A stretch of DNA of 64,000 nucleotides from Sclerurus mexicanus (GCA_013396755.1 VWZF01003897.1:1118249-1182248), one strand, 5' to 3'. Shown: positions 39,378 to 50,967, numbered from the stretch's first letter. A program made the numbers and translations. Notes: generated by a model from the sequence alone, not told the origin.

Positions 39378-41804
39378 TTTCATTAGATATTGACTCTCTC
39401 CACTATGCACAGAGCCAGTCATTTTAAGACACCTGGTGCTGGAATATATTGACATCATTAACAGCTGGATTTTTAACACTGGGGTAGCAGGAATGGAGAG
39501 TATCATTAGTTCTTTGGTTTGGCCATATTGTTGAGACTGTCCCAGAATTCCCCTGTTCCAGTTGCATTTAAAAATATCCATTATGTTAGATGACATAAAA
39601 ATGATCCATTTTACATTTTCTTGGCCACCTGCATAGCTCCACAGAACAAGACTGGGCTTGAAGAAAGGGAGTTGTCACAAAACTAGTCACTCTGTCACAC
39701 CATGAAAAATTCAGTAGAGCTTCAGGGATGTTAGTAAAAAGTACATTTCTTTTATCAGCAAACTATTTGATGCTTCACCTGAAGAGCACTTAAAACTGTA
39801 ATTACTGTACCCTGAATCTTTTTAGTTTATGCTGATATTAAAGATTGAAGTGTCAAGAAATATTCCGGAAGGGGCACAGGGAAACAAAGAATGGATTAGA
39901 GAGTCATGGCCTTACAAGAGTGATAGAGAAAAGTATTTAATTTTATGAAAAAAGAGATGCTACAAGGAGGCTTTCAAGTTTTCCTCCTCATCCAAGAAAA
40001 GTCAAAAGCCTATGAATGACACAGAGGATTTTTTTTCCTGATTAAAATATCCTTTAGAGCACTGCAAGGCTACTTACAATTAAGACCTGCTCTCTTTTCC
40101 ACCACTACCATCTTCAAGTCATTTTGCTTGTTTAGCCCTCTGCAATATTTTTTGTCTTTACCATATATTTATGTTACTATGCTATATAAGAAGTACTTGG
40201 GCTTGTGGAAAATATGTCCGATTGTTTAATGGTGCAAAAACTGTTCTGCCATTTCTAAAATGCTGTGAATATGCCGTGCTTAGTGTTCCAGCTGTGGGGT
40301 GAATCTCACTGAAGGACAGATCGATTTAGCCATATGGTTATTTTAATGTTGTGTACGTACACCTGATGAACATTCAGAGTCAGTAGCTCCATGGTTTATG
40401 AGAGCATTCCAGAGAGGTTGCACTGTGATGACCTCTTATGTGGATTCATTGTATTGGTCACAGTTACACTTGGGCTATCCAGCCTACTTTATATTGTGCT
40501 CCTTTTCCTGACAGTTCAGCCCATGTTTGCCAAATCCAGAACCCAGAAATCAGGGAAATTGCTATTAATTTTTGAGCTTTATTCTATAAAATAATACCCC
40601 TTTTGGCGTCCCTTTTTTCCCCCAAGAACTCTTATCGTTTCTGTCCATTTTGATAATTTTGCAATAGCCGTTCCCTTGTTTCCCTGGTGAGTGGCTAACA
40701 GGCTAAACTCCCCCGGCATGCTGTGGTTGCAAGTCACTTAATGAAGTTCTCAAGCCTTCCAGAAATCAGCACTCTAATAGGATTTTGAGTTGGCTGCCTT
40801 TTTCTTCTCCTTTCCCTCGAAGCAGGGATGCAAGGATGTCTGCTGGAATAGAGTTGAAGCACATGATGATGGCAGCTCTTGGCAAGGAGAAGGAGCAATA
40901 GAAATCTTAAATATTCAGCTACCTTCCCAATATTTATAAAGCATTTGAAAGAATCTCCTCTCCACAAAAAAAGAAATAAAAATATGTAGTTGCAGTAACA
41001 GAGGTACATTAACAGAGATTTTGTCCACCAACCATGAGCTTTTTGGATCAAACAGGGTAGATATAAAGCATACAAATTAACATTATAAACTTCCACAGGC
41101 CAAGTCCTTCATGTTATTTTTTTATCATACTGAAATAATCGGCTTGTACATTTAAGATATCTTACACAGTGAGGGGAGCTTCAGCAAAATATAAACGAAG
41201 TTTAAAAATTCAGGACTTAATATAAATGGTCTCCTGAGTTTCTTGGCTTTGGGAGCTGTTTGTATTGTCAGAAACAGAGCTGCTTTGATTAATTTGGAGT
41301 TGTGGAGTTAACAAACCAATGGTAACCACGTGGTTCTATTTTAGTGCACAAACTGATTTCCAAATGAAAGATTATCCCTGAAGTAATGCAATAAGCAGGT
41401 ATCTAATGCAAATTCTGCATTATTTTGAGTTGCAATGACCAAAACAATGCATGTGGATGAAGAAACAGAAGAATATGGTCTCTAAATTTTTGCATACCGT
41501 ATTCCCCTTTAGTTCAAGGGATTTTAAGGAAGCATCTGTCCTTGAATGTAGGGAGGAATGGAAGCATTGAGTACATTTGTTATCTAAAGCTTTGAAACAA
41601 TTTGCAGAACCAAATTAATTTAACTTTTAGGGTGATTTGTTAAACATGGCATCTCTCAGTGGAACGGTTACTAGCAGGCAGTACTTCCTATGTGGGAATT
41701 TTGCTTTAGTGGTTTCCTCCAGACTGGGGTATCATAGACACCAGTTGTACTTTACATGCTCTGTGTGTGTGACATGCCAGCACAGGAGAGAGACTTTACA
41801 ATGT
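39378..41804. other. Unique non-coding DNA
   Basis: No gene or recognised repeat. The longest open frame is antisense, 40734-41096 (120 codons), and resembles nothing known to me. AT-rich throughout. Confidence 0.55.
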
Positions 41805-42075
41805 GGTGACAGCACAGGGGGAATGGCTTCAGACTGCAAAAAAGTGTTCAGGTTACATATCAGGAAGAAATTCTCTACTGTGAGGGTGGGCAGGCCCTGG
41901 CACAGGGTGCCCAGAGAAGCTGTGGCTGCCCCATCCCTGGAGGTGTCCAAGGCCAGGTTGGATGGAGCTCTGAACAACCTGGTCTGGTGGAAGGTGTCCC
42001 TGCCCACGGCAGGGGGTTGGAACTGGATGGTCCTTAAGGTCCTTTCCAGCCCAAATTATTCTGTGATTCTATGAT
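41805..42075 (+). mobile_element. CR1 LINE with intact 3' end
   Basis: This is the best preserved CR1 of the window. From about 41805 it has the usual 3' order: AGGAAGAAATTCTCTACTGT, GAGGGTGGGCAGGCCCTGG, GGTGCCCAGAGAAGCTGTGG, CCCCATCCCTGGAGGTGTCC, GGAAGGTGTCCCTGCCC, GGTCCTTTCCAGCCCAAATT, and it ends with the short terminal repeat ATTCTGTGATTCTATGAT at 42058-42075. CR1 ends in such 8-bp units, not in poly(A). The copy is 5'-truncated, as most CR1 copies are. Compared with 16391-16557 it keeps the tail, and compared with 38370-39300 it is clearly younger. The 145-codon frame at 41637-42074 mostly reads this untranslated repeat. Confidence 0.95.
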
Positions 42076-43168
42076 AGTGAATGCATACTGTTACACAGAT
42101 GTGATCATTTCCACTGTCTCTGCAGTGCCAGCTTAAATGGGTAATTTTATTTTCAAGTTCGGTATGTCAGCCCCTGATGACTGAGTTGTGTGTGTGTTTC
42201 TCTTTGGGTGGCATGCAGGCCTTTCAGCAAACTACACCACCTTTGCTTTTCAACAATGTAGGCCATGCAAAGATTAAACACTGAAAACTCCTTAACTAAT
42301 TTTGATGTGTTTTACCTACTTTTACAGTGGGAGACAGTTTTTGACCTTGAAAGATAATTGCACAAATTCCCTTCTATTAAGATCCCTCCCCGTCCTCCCA
42401 ATAATTTAATAAGTGTAGGAGGCTGATAAATAAAGCATGTAATGTCAGTGTTACGAAGGTTTAATCATTGGTCATTACAGTAGAACAAAGTAATTTAATA
42501 ATTGCTCTGTGAAGTACCATTGCTGCATATTAACTAAGAGCTGTTGGATGCTCAGCATCGGAAGAAATGTGTAGTGTCGCCAGAAAATGCAGAGCTCATC
42601 AAGAGAAACTCAAAGAGAGATCCTTTTAAAACTCTGAAATCGGAGATTCAAGAATATCTAAAGCCACTCTAGTTCCAAGATTTTCCAGATCTGGTCTGTA
42701 AACCAACCTGTTGAACAGAGCCTTATCCTGTTGCTGCTGTTGCTTTTTACCTATGATTTGAAACCCTAATTCAGAATATTTTAAGCTTGCATTTGAATCT
42801 GATTTTTAGCTATGCAGATATCATCCTAGAGACTCAGGACCTCAGACCGTAGCAGTTAATTTTGGCTTAGATTGGAATGCATTGACCAATTGCATGCAAC
42901 GGGCAAATAAACGTGGTGATTCAAATATATGCATTGGTTATATCCTAATAAAGAAAGCTGAGTAAATCAGACCACACTGCAGACACCAGGGAGCAAAAGT
43001 GATATGTAGGCTAATAAGAGTGAAAAGCAAAAACCAGACTGATAGCAGACAAAACCAGAAACTCCCTGCACCATGGGATGTGAGAGAGCAAGACAGTTAC
43101 AATACATGGAAGAGGAACTCTCAGAAATGGACTTATGAAGATGGAGAGACAGAGGACAAAAGGGAGAC
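42076..43168. other. Unique AT-rich DNA before the provirus
   Basis: No gene is seen. CpG is almost absent up to about 43169 and then rises sharply, which helps place the start of the retroviral insertion. The last bases (43137-43167) are a purine-rich run. The AT-rich part 42395-42560 looks like possible conserved regulatory DNA. Confidence 0.5.
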
Positions 43169-43659
43169 TGTGGAGCTTCAGACGTTTTTGGCAGAAGTTT
43201 AAGGAAAGCGCTGGACTCTGGCAGCTCACGGACATTTCCTGATCCTGAGGGCCATTTCGCTATGACACGGTTATTCGTTGAAAGTTGTCACGCCCCTTTT
43301 CTGTGGTTTTCCCTGTGGTTACTTCCCCACGTGCGCCCCTCAGGTTGATCCCCAACATGGCAGATCCCTTGTTGTTCTATCCCCGGCTCCCCTCCATCTT
43401 GTCTTCTCCCCCTCACAGTTTCCCACCTTTGCCCTGAACCCTGCTTCCCTATTGGTCCTCTTTGGCGAGTTGCCTCTGATTGGCTGTTTTGTTGCCCGGT
43501 TACACACTCCGCCCCTTTCCCTACTCAATCACGTCCAAGTTCCGGAACCTTCCCTCAGAGCCCTATAAAAGCCCCGGCACCACTGCAATAAGCGCCTTTT
43601 GTGTCCTCACCCTCCGCCCGGGATGACGGACGGAAGGTCCTCGGTGGGCAGCTCGTCCA
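43169..43659 (+). repeat. 5' LTR of the endogenous retrovirus
   Basis: The 3' edge is firm: it ends in CA at 43658-43659, two bases before the primer site. The 5' edge is not. TGTGGAGC at 43169 is preferred because it follows a purine-rich run, coincides with the jump in CpG, and its TG...GAGC mirrors the GCTCGTCCA end. TGACACGG at 43263 and TGTCACGCC at 43286 are alternatives, giving 397 or 374 bp in place of 491. The U3 part shows CACGTG (43328-43333), reversed CCAAT boxes (43451-43455, 43479-43483), a GC box CCGCCC (43509-43514) and a TATA box. A likely polyadenylation signal has become AATAAG (43587-43592). Confidence 0.85.
43564..43570 (+). promoter_or_regulatory. LTR TATA box
   Basis: TATAAAA in a GC-rich setting, 95 bases before the presumed end of the LTR. 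Transcription would be expected to start some 25-30 bases downstream, near 43590-43600, setting the U3/R border. Paired reversed CCAAT boxes and a GC box lie 50-115 bases upstream, a normal polymerase II promoter layout. Whether it is still active cannot be told from sequence. Confidence 0.75.
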
Positions 43660-43661
43660 AG

Positions 43662-43679
43662 TGGCGCCCAACGTGGGGC
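43662..43679 (+). other. Retroviral primer binding site for tRNA-Lys(1,2)
   Basis: TGGCGCCCAACGTGGGGC is complementary to the 3' 18 bases of tRNA-Lys(1,2), the primer used by Mason-Pfizer-type betaretroviruses and several other retroviruses. It shows no mismatch to the form I know. Its position two bases after a CA-ended LTR makes the assignment secure and gives the orientation of the provirus. Confidence 0.93.
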
Positions 43680-43819
43680 AGCGGCGGCGGTGGTGGGATC
43701 CCACCGTGTGGGGGCTCTCTCCGTGTCGGTGGGGCTCGGGTGACCGTGGTGGAGGACTCCCTGGACTCATCGGCCTGCCCGCCGGGACAGGTAGGCCTGC
43801 AGCCGGGAGCTTGCGCCCC
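43680..43819 (+). other. Retroviral leader with major splice donor
   Basis: This GC-rich untranslated leader follows the primer site. The sequence GGGACAG|GTAGGC places a good splice donor at 43790/43791, where retroviruses usually have the donor for the spliced envelope message. The open frames crossing it (43599-43859 and 43601-43936) are a by-product of GC-rich sequence, except that the second runs into the gag reading frame. Confidence 0.6.
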
Positions 43820-44085
43820 ATGTCCCCTGGACTTAGCTATGGCATCCCCACCTTTCTAAAGCCGAACGCCAGCAATGCTCCCTCTTTAAAATCTTTATCT
43901 GCTCTAACGGGCACCCTGTTGACAAATCATCTCTGAAAGCCGTGGTGAAACGGATGAAGAAAAACAGTCATGCTCTTTCCCATCCCCTTAATTGCAAGGA
44001 TTGGGATAAAATGGGTGAACACTTGTGGCAAGACGCTCTCAATCGCGACCCGCTGGTGTCACAGGTAACAGTAGTGTGGCGATGA
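43820..44085 (+). pseudogene. Gag matrix-domain remnant, frame broken
   Basis: An ATG at 43820 opens a frame that ends at a TGA at 43934-43936. Its last residues resemble the N-terminal helix of betaretroviral matrix proteins. From about 43918 a different frame continues the same domain, with a lysine-rich segment and the motif DWDKMGEHLW, up to a TGA at 44083-44085. The two frames overlap and the switch lies near 43914, so a one-base change has broken the gene. About the first 85 residues of matrix are represented out of a gag of several hundred. Matrix normally targets Gag to the membrane; this copy cannot. Identification rests on pattern recognition, not alignment. Confidence 0.7.
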
Positions 44086-44290
44086 ATATGACTTTTGTTA
44101 GAGCACAAAGCCAAAAAAGGGGGCTTAGTGAGGAGGACAAGGCGAGGCGAGGCAAAGCGGCTGATGTGTGCGAATGGCGTCGGGGCAAGATCGAGGGACA
44201 GAGCAAGAGGAAGGATTTTGCACAAGATGGCACGTCCCCCCTCCCCGTGACCTTCCTCACTGCAGTCGCCACCACGAGACGGTGCCATGG
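44086..44290 (+). other. CpG-rich end of the provirus, identity unclear
   Basis: The composition (repeated GGCGAGGCGAGGC near 44141-44153, many CpG) resembles the retroviral part, not the AT-rich flank, so it was included in the element. I cannot match it to gag, nor to the LTR. The open frames here (44025-44357 and others on both strands) overlap freely and have no recognised family. AAAAAAGGGGG at 44114-44124 looks like a polypurine tract, but no LTR copy follows it. Confidence 0.35.
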
Positions 44291-46995
44291 TTGGGATATA
44301 AAAAGGGTTCATTTCTCTTTTTCTCAGCACCTGGTACTAGATTATTTGCCAGTCTGATGAAATATTCCTGTGGAATGGGCTGCTGATACTTCCTGACTGC
44401 ATAAAGGCCCTTGCTAGAATTGCACAACAAGCAAGTGTTTTGGAAGAAAACCCAAAATTCCTACAGGTTTTTTTGATCATAGAGAGGTTCCCTTAAGCAT
44501 CCCACCCTGACATCTGACAATGAGGTCAGAACTTAATCTTTGAGGTTTTATCAAAAAATACTACAAAAAGGCAAAAAGACAATTAACTTTTCTGTAAAAG
44601 AAAAAAAATAGAAGGAAAAGCACAAATGAATCTCCAGAAAGTAAATCTTTCCCCTGCTATTCGTTTTTCCAAAAGCAACCTTCTCAGTAGAAAAATGTTG
44701 AAGTTATTTCTTTAAGACAAACACATGTTCTACTATGAAGAGAGGTGAATGACTTTACTTTCTTGAGCAAAGTCTTTATCAATTAACTGCTTTTAATAGA
44801 CATTTTAAAAACAGGAGCAAAAATGCACGTGTTTCTGAACAGTTAACACATTGATATCCAGAGAATGATGCCTTGAGCAGTAACAGAAAAATATAAACAT
44901 ATTTCAAAGGATGCTAAAAATAATATATGGACCATATATTTTGATTATTACTGGATATAGAGTTGAGAGTCAGAGGGCTGCACTGTAATATCCTTGCGCT
45001 GAATATTCTCAGGGAGGATGTTGGCAAAATGTGGCTAAGGAGGAGTTAATCACCTTTTCAACTGTCCAACCATTAAAAAAGAAGCAGCAATTAGCTGACA
45101 GAGTACAAGAGAAAGAAATTTTAAGGACTGAATATGTGCTACTATTAACATTTTGATTTACATTTCCAATTTACCGATCCCATTGTTAAAATCATAACAA
45201 AAATAATGAGCGCAGTAAACTCCCAGCAATTTGTTCCTTAAAAATGAAGAGCAGATTAAGAATAAAGAGCACATTAACACAGTGACATCGACAAGTCACA
45301 GTAATGAACAGGAGTGTCAAACTGGCATAAAAATTGTCAAATAATCATGTAAGTGTTGTGACTGGCAGGTAAAAGTCACAAGACTTTGGATGAAGTTGCT
45401 GTCTCTGTGAACAGAAAGAAAAAGGCTGGACATCCTGTGGGTGTCTATAGAACCAGAAATTTTCTCAGCACAGAATGGTTGCACCTATAGTGCATTTAAA
45501 TTCTTCCATGAAATTATTAAATCAGGACAATTCATTGTTGAAAAATAAATTGAACTCTAGGAAAAAGTCTTCCATGTAACCTTCCCATTACGTGGCATAG
45601 GATAAATAGAGGAAAACATAATAGAAATATTCTGAATCTCAAAAAGAGAGTAAGGAATGAAAATATCCATTTCTGACAAGTGTGAAGTGTGTGGGCTTCA
45701 GTGGGACCTCTCTGTTCGTTTTGGATACCACTGTGAGGCTGAAAAATGCTTCTTAAAGGCTACAGAAATTGGGACTGGTAAGATGGCTTAAGCGTCAGGT
45801 GGTTCTGCAGTGGTCTGGGCTTAATAGATGAAAGCTAATAATTATTTACTGGAGGGCAGTAAAGTATTTCTGCCAGATTTCTGTGATTCATCCATCTCGT
45901 AGAATCAAAAAGCTGTGTAATTTTCTGACCATGAGGCTTGAGCAGACTGGAACGTTGTTAAAAAGACAACAGGTTTTTTTTGTTTCTGAAATGATTGTGT
46001 AATGGCTTAGAGACTACCCACAAGAGTTCTCACTCTACAAAAGTTCAGTTTCTGATTGCTTAATTTTATTCCTTCTGCGTTTTCTGGAATAAACATTACA
46101 TCAGTAGTCCGGTGCTGATTCCAGCCTCCTCAAACTAGGGTTTGTTTATCTTCAGTAAAAATGTTGTGATTCTCTTTTTCTCTTTAAGAAACAGAACTCA
46201 AGAGAGTGTCCTTGCACTGCATGTTCCTAGCAACTTACCTGTTATTCCACTTCATAAGCAGTGATTTTGTAAGCAATAGGAGAACAAGTATTTAAGGGAC
46301 TCTTTGGTTCACTTTTTGTTCTGGACAATTAATTCTACTGTGAATTGTCCCTATATATAATGTAATCAATGATAATTGTGCAGCAGATAAAATTATTGTT
46401 GACCTTTGTGGATTTCTGGGCTTCTGAGTAAGGGTTAATAGCAATTTTCTACTGTATTGATTATTTTTTTTATACACAGATCAGTCAGCAGCAGCAGTTT
46501 GGTGTCTGTTGGGGTGAAGAGAGTTTGTGAGAACACTCAGTTTTGGTTTTGGTCACAGCTGGCATCTTTATGGGCCAGTGTGGATGTAGCTTAAATGAGA
46601 ATGTGTGCTACAATGGCCTCAATAGTTAAGACAAACAATGCTGTAAATGTCATCCAGAATTATAACTCTCTAAATGCCCGAAAAGGAAGAGCACATGCTG
46701 AGCTCCCTGTGTCTTGCACCTTTATGCCAATTCCATATCTCCCCTTCACACACCCTTTATTATTGCAATTACTGGGAGAATGCATGAAGAAAATGATTCC
46801 AAGGCAGAAATTCAGGATGAGAAGCAATCTCAACTACAGGAAATTAATTGCAGATGCTTTGTTTGCTCCTCCTTGCTTCCCTTTTGCATCACTGCTGTTT
46901 GTATCTATCCTTAAATGTGCTTCTAGGTATTGTTGGCAAAATAGATCAGTCACTCAAAAGGGATGGTGCAGTCACATACAGTCTGGATCACTGGC

Positions 46996-47055
46996 TTGTT
47001 TGGTTTTGGTTTTGTTGATTTGGTTTGGGTTTGCTTTGTTTTGTTTTTTTTGTTC
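46996..47055. repeat. G/T-rich low-complexity tract
   Basis: Irregular TTTGG and TTTTG units, ending in a run of T. It extends the overlapping open frame at 46595-47071 by avoiding stop codons on the plus strand. Confidence 0.7.
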
Positions 47056-50000
47056 ATTTTCCCCAATTTAAAGAGTGGACTGTGTCTCAGGAGAGTTTAG
47101 AAGTGAGTTCCACTAGTTTATAATTAGTTGAAGGTATCACTTCTTGGAGCAGGGTTTATTTTTGAATTGCCTGAAATTTAATTTGACAGGCACTGTTGTG
47201 CAGACACTGTTAAATTCCTCCACACGTTCCTTTCAAAGCTATTAGAGGCTCTGCTCCTCTTCCATTGGCATCAACACAGCACCTTCAAAAGCTGTACAAC
47301 GAGTTCAAAACATCTGACAGTTGTTTACAGAGTTACAAAATTTTGAACTCATGCAAATTTCAGAACAGGATACAAGGCCCCCCCAAATTATTGCTGTTTT
47401 TAGGGAAAATCCTGTTTGCCTCTCCAGTGACAGTCTCCCCCTCTGTGAGGAGGGTTCACCAGCAAGGTGTAACTCCTGTAGCCCTTTGGGCTGTGAGTCA
47501 GTCTAGCTCTGCTGTGCTTCCCTCCCTTGTGTGCAAAATGGGCACGCACTGTTAGTTTTACTGCAAAGTAATTTCTGCTGCCTCGAAAAGCTCTTAAATT
47601 CAGCTGTAGGAATTTGAAACATAGCTGCGAAGCATGTTCGGTTTGCAGAGTCCTGCAGTCTGTCAGTGCTTCCTGGCTGCAATCTGGAATGTGCAGTTTT
47701 ATTATAGCAAGCGTTTCTTCATCATGGATTCTTTATATAATGTGTGCACAACCTACAGCTAATGGTGTGGAAATGTTTTATGGCAACTTCCTCTTTTAAG
47801 TAGATGTGTTTCTAAATTATTTTGCCTAAAGCGTCTGTTATGCCTCCTGTAACTCATTCAGTATTAAATCCCACTTTCATTTAGACTCCCAACTGTATGG
47901 AGCATATAAAAGGAAGCTCATCTTGCTCGGTGCCTCCTCACCCTACCTTGTCAGACTTTTGGTGAGGAATACCTTGTGGTTATCCACAAATTTAAACTCT
48001 AGTCAGGGTAAAATAGTGCACAAATAGAATTAATAACAGTGTAAACTGACAATACAGTATTGAAATTCAATAAGGGGTGGGCAAAGAATTGAAAGAAAAT
48101 TGTACTTAATTTACTTATAAACCAGCAAACCCTCTTCCTCCTTCAGCTGTGATCTTAACACGATGGCAGGCAGAGAAGCAGACTGTGCAATTATGCCTTT
48201 GGTTGTATCCTACTAAAGAAATCTCCCCTCTGAGTTCCCTTTGTCAGAGTGTGCTTTTTTGGGCTAACATTTTACTTCTTGCAGGCAGTTTTTCCCCTGA
48301 AGTCTGCCAGTCTCCAATTAGTTTGAATCTATTCCCATCCAACGTGTAACCTGCTTACTCCTTCTCCAAGAGAAGGCTGACTGTGACTCCAAGTTAAGGT
48401 CTGGTTTTACTCAGAGATGCAAATATTTGTTGGGCTGGGTATCATTTCTTGTGCTTGAAAGGCTGATTGTGACCTCCTCATTTCAACAAACCCTCTCCTC
48501 TCTTTCTGTGAGTTCACTGGAAGGTTCAGAGTGAAATATGCCTTACCCTGGACAACGTAGTATTTCCTGTGTCTACTTGTTAACAGTCTCTCCATACAAA
48601 CTCTAAATCAATGACATTTATCAGTAGTTCTTAACTTCAGTGGGAATAAAACCATTTTGACATTAAATGTGCTCGGAGTGAATAGTCTTCAGCCTCCTTT
48701 TCCTGTCTGCACTGCCATGTGTAAGTAAGCCAAACACAGAGCTCCTTGTAAAGCGTGTTAAACTGCAGTGACTCTGCACAAATACACGAGAAACATCTTA
48801 CCCTGTAAAACTTCAAGGACTGGACAGAGATCTGTATTTCTTTGTTAAGAACACAGAAATAATGGGAAAGGTCAGAAAACATCTAGGCAGTTGCAGTACT
48901 TTTTCCTGATGCAGCTTTTTTCTTTTCACCTGCTCTTTTATTCTTAGTATTTTGGAAAAATCTCCTCTTGCATTTTCGAAGGACCAGGATGCTTACCATT
49001 CTGTCTGAGCAGCTGGAGCTGGAATGATAAATTAGCTTGATCACAAATCAGATCTGAGTTTTCTTATATGTCCTCTGCTTTCTGTTATCAGAAGTGAAGA
49101 AAGGTGTGCAGATTTTTATTGATTGGATAACTGTTTAGGTCTGGTTCTCTGTGCCAGGTAACAAAATTTCCATTTTTATGAATATTATAGAAAAACCATT
49201 ACACAAGGGAACAAAAGAAAGTCACCTCAAGTTATTATTTGCAAAGGAAATTGTATTGGTGGCTAGTAGTGATGAGTCAGAGACAGAGGAGTAAGCAGCT
49301 TTTCATGGGAATTCCACTTCATGAAATAGCGCTTTTTTTTTTAATGAAAAGAAGTTAGCATTTTTAGGTATGAATAATGCAGAAGATACTTGTGTTCTCC
49401 TTAACTTGGATCTTCCTTTCAGTGCTTTACAAAACCATAGTGTTTCTCTTGGAGCTGTGTCGTATTTGATATATTTTATATCAACTGGAGAGTTGATGCC
49501 TGAAGAATGGCATGTGCCTTTACGGCAAGGAGGAGCAAACACCGGGTGTTTTTCAAAACTGAGAGGGTTAGTTTTGTTTCACATGTCCCTGAAGTATTTT
49601 TGATAATTTATAGTGTACTAAACCGGGCAGTGGCACTGCCTGTACCTTGAGAGCCTGATCTTCAATTGCATATTATGCAATATAGTATATTAAATGAATA
49701 TTGCCTTCACAAGCATATACTGGTTTTGGTGTTTCCTGGGAATGAAGAGACAAAAGTCTTTGAAGAGACAGACAATATGGAAGGAAGAATGTGAAAAAAA
49801 CCTTCTGCAAGGGTTGAATTGGTATAAAATATCTCACCTGTAAGTGTTAAATATTGTACAGATGATTTGTTGAGGAGCTTGAGACTGAAATTTGAAAAAA
49901 AGGTAGAAGATTAGAGCCTTGAGTTAAATGTAGGGCTACATTTTCATTTACAGGATAATCAGGTTGTGGTAGGACTTTATAAATGTACTCTAATAAATAC

Positions 50001-50300
50001 TGATTGAAGCAGTCTAGAAATTTGAAGATTCAACTCCCTCTACTAAATACCTGGAGTACTGCTCAGTCATTTTTGGTTCAAACTTGGCTGTAAACTTTGA
50101 TGAAAATGAGCAACAATCAGACAGACAAACATCTATTTTCATTTTAATCAATTGCTTTTAGATCATAGTCTCTCATTTTATATTTTAGTTCTTAATCATC
50201 TATTGTTGATGTTCCTTGTGCCGCCTTCTATCATGCAGAGCTGTTACTTGATAAGCACAAATTGACTTAGTGGAGTTTATGCTCTGTAGATCTCTCCAAA

Positions 50301-50344
50301 CATTTTCAATGCTATATGCTTTTGACATTTCCAATGCTATATGA
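50301..50344. repeat. Near-exact 19-bp phrase repeated with 25-bp spacing
   Basis: The phrase ending CAATGCTATATG occurs at 50301-50319 and again, with minor changes, at 50326-50344. It is a small local duplication with no recognised function. Confidence 0.7.
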
Positions 50345-50910
50345 AATTACCGCATCATTCTGCTTTAATTTAAATAATCTTTGTACCGCACCTGTGTTAG
50401 CTATATTGTGGAGAAGACCACAGATATATTCCAATCAAATCTCTCTTTTCCTTTTTATAGATATTGGTGCTTTTATAAACACTGTCAGAGATTTTTGTTG
50501 TCAGTTCTTTTTGTTTGAGGTTTGGGTTGTTTTTTGGTTTTTTTTTTGCATTAAGAGCATTACATTTCGACTTTATTTGGTAGGATTGTTTAATAGTCAA
50601 AATGTATCTTAGAGGAGATGACACAATAATAGGATTGATTTCTATGCAGGAGTTAAATTTTCTCTATTTTCTGTCAATCAGCTTAGCTCTACTGACTCCA
50701 GTGAAACTGTGCTAACCTACACTAGCTGAAGGTATGGCACATTATGCAAATACCTTTTAGTGGAAGTCTCTTTTCTTCATTATTATCTACCCCCAGTGTT
50801 TCCCCTTATCTTGTCACCTCCTCCTTCTCATGCCTTCCTCCTCTCCAAGTAGAAGTTATCACCTTCCCTCATCTGTTATTTTTATTCCACTTACCCCAAG
50901 CCAAGCATCT

Positions 50911-50967
50911 TCTTTTTGTTGTTGTTGTGGTTTGGTTTTTGTTTAGTTTATTTTCTTTGTTTGTTTT
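50911..50967. repeat. T/G-rich low-complexity tract (GTT units)
   Basis: Contains GTTGTTGTTGTGG followed by TTTGGTTTTTG-type sequence. A similar T/G-rich patch lies at 50515-50550 and another at 61160-61197. All are low-complexity DNA. Confidence 0.65.

Larger units (their letters stand above)
43169..44290 (+). mobile_element. Truncated endogenous retrovirus, class II (ERVK-like), 5' end only
   Basis: In order the element shows an LTR (43169-43659), a two-base spacer, a primer binding site (43662-43679), an untranslated leader with splice donor (43790/43791) and a broken gag matrix remnant (43820-44085). The tRNA-Lys(1,2) primer site is typical of betaretrovirus-like elements, which in birds are classed as ERVK. 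No protease, polymerase, envelope or second copy of the LTR was found downstream, so the rest was lost by deletion or the insertion was truncated. The 3' limit near 44290 is placed where the CpG-rich sequence gives way to AT-rich host-like DNA and is uncertain by perhaps 200 bases. The element cannot encode virus. Confidence 0.88.

Noticed and set aside
41637..42074. Plus-strand open frame of 145 codons
   Set aside because: Most of it translates the 3' untranslated part of a CR1 element.
43599..43859. Two plus-strand and one minus-strand frame over the LTR end and leader
   Set aside because: They cross the primer binding site and untranslated leader; GC-rich composition explains them. Only the tail of the 43601 frame joins the gag remnant.
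44114..44124. Polypurine tract as the start of a 3' LTR
   Set aside because: The sequence after it does not resemble the 5' LTR, which should be nearly identical in the same provirus. Kept only as an oddity.
46595..47071. Plus-strand open frame of 158 codons
   Set aside because: Its end depends on a TTTGG/TTTTG low-complexity tract, and the remainder matches nothing I know.
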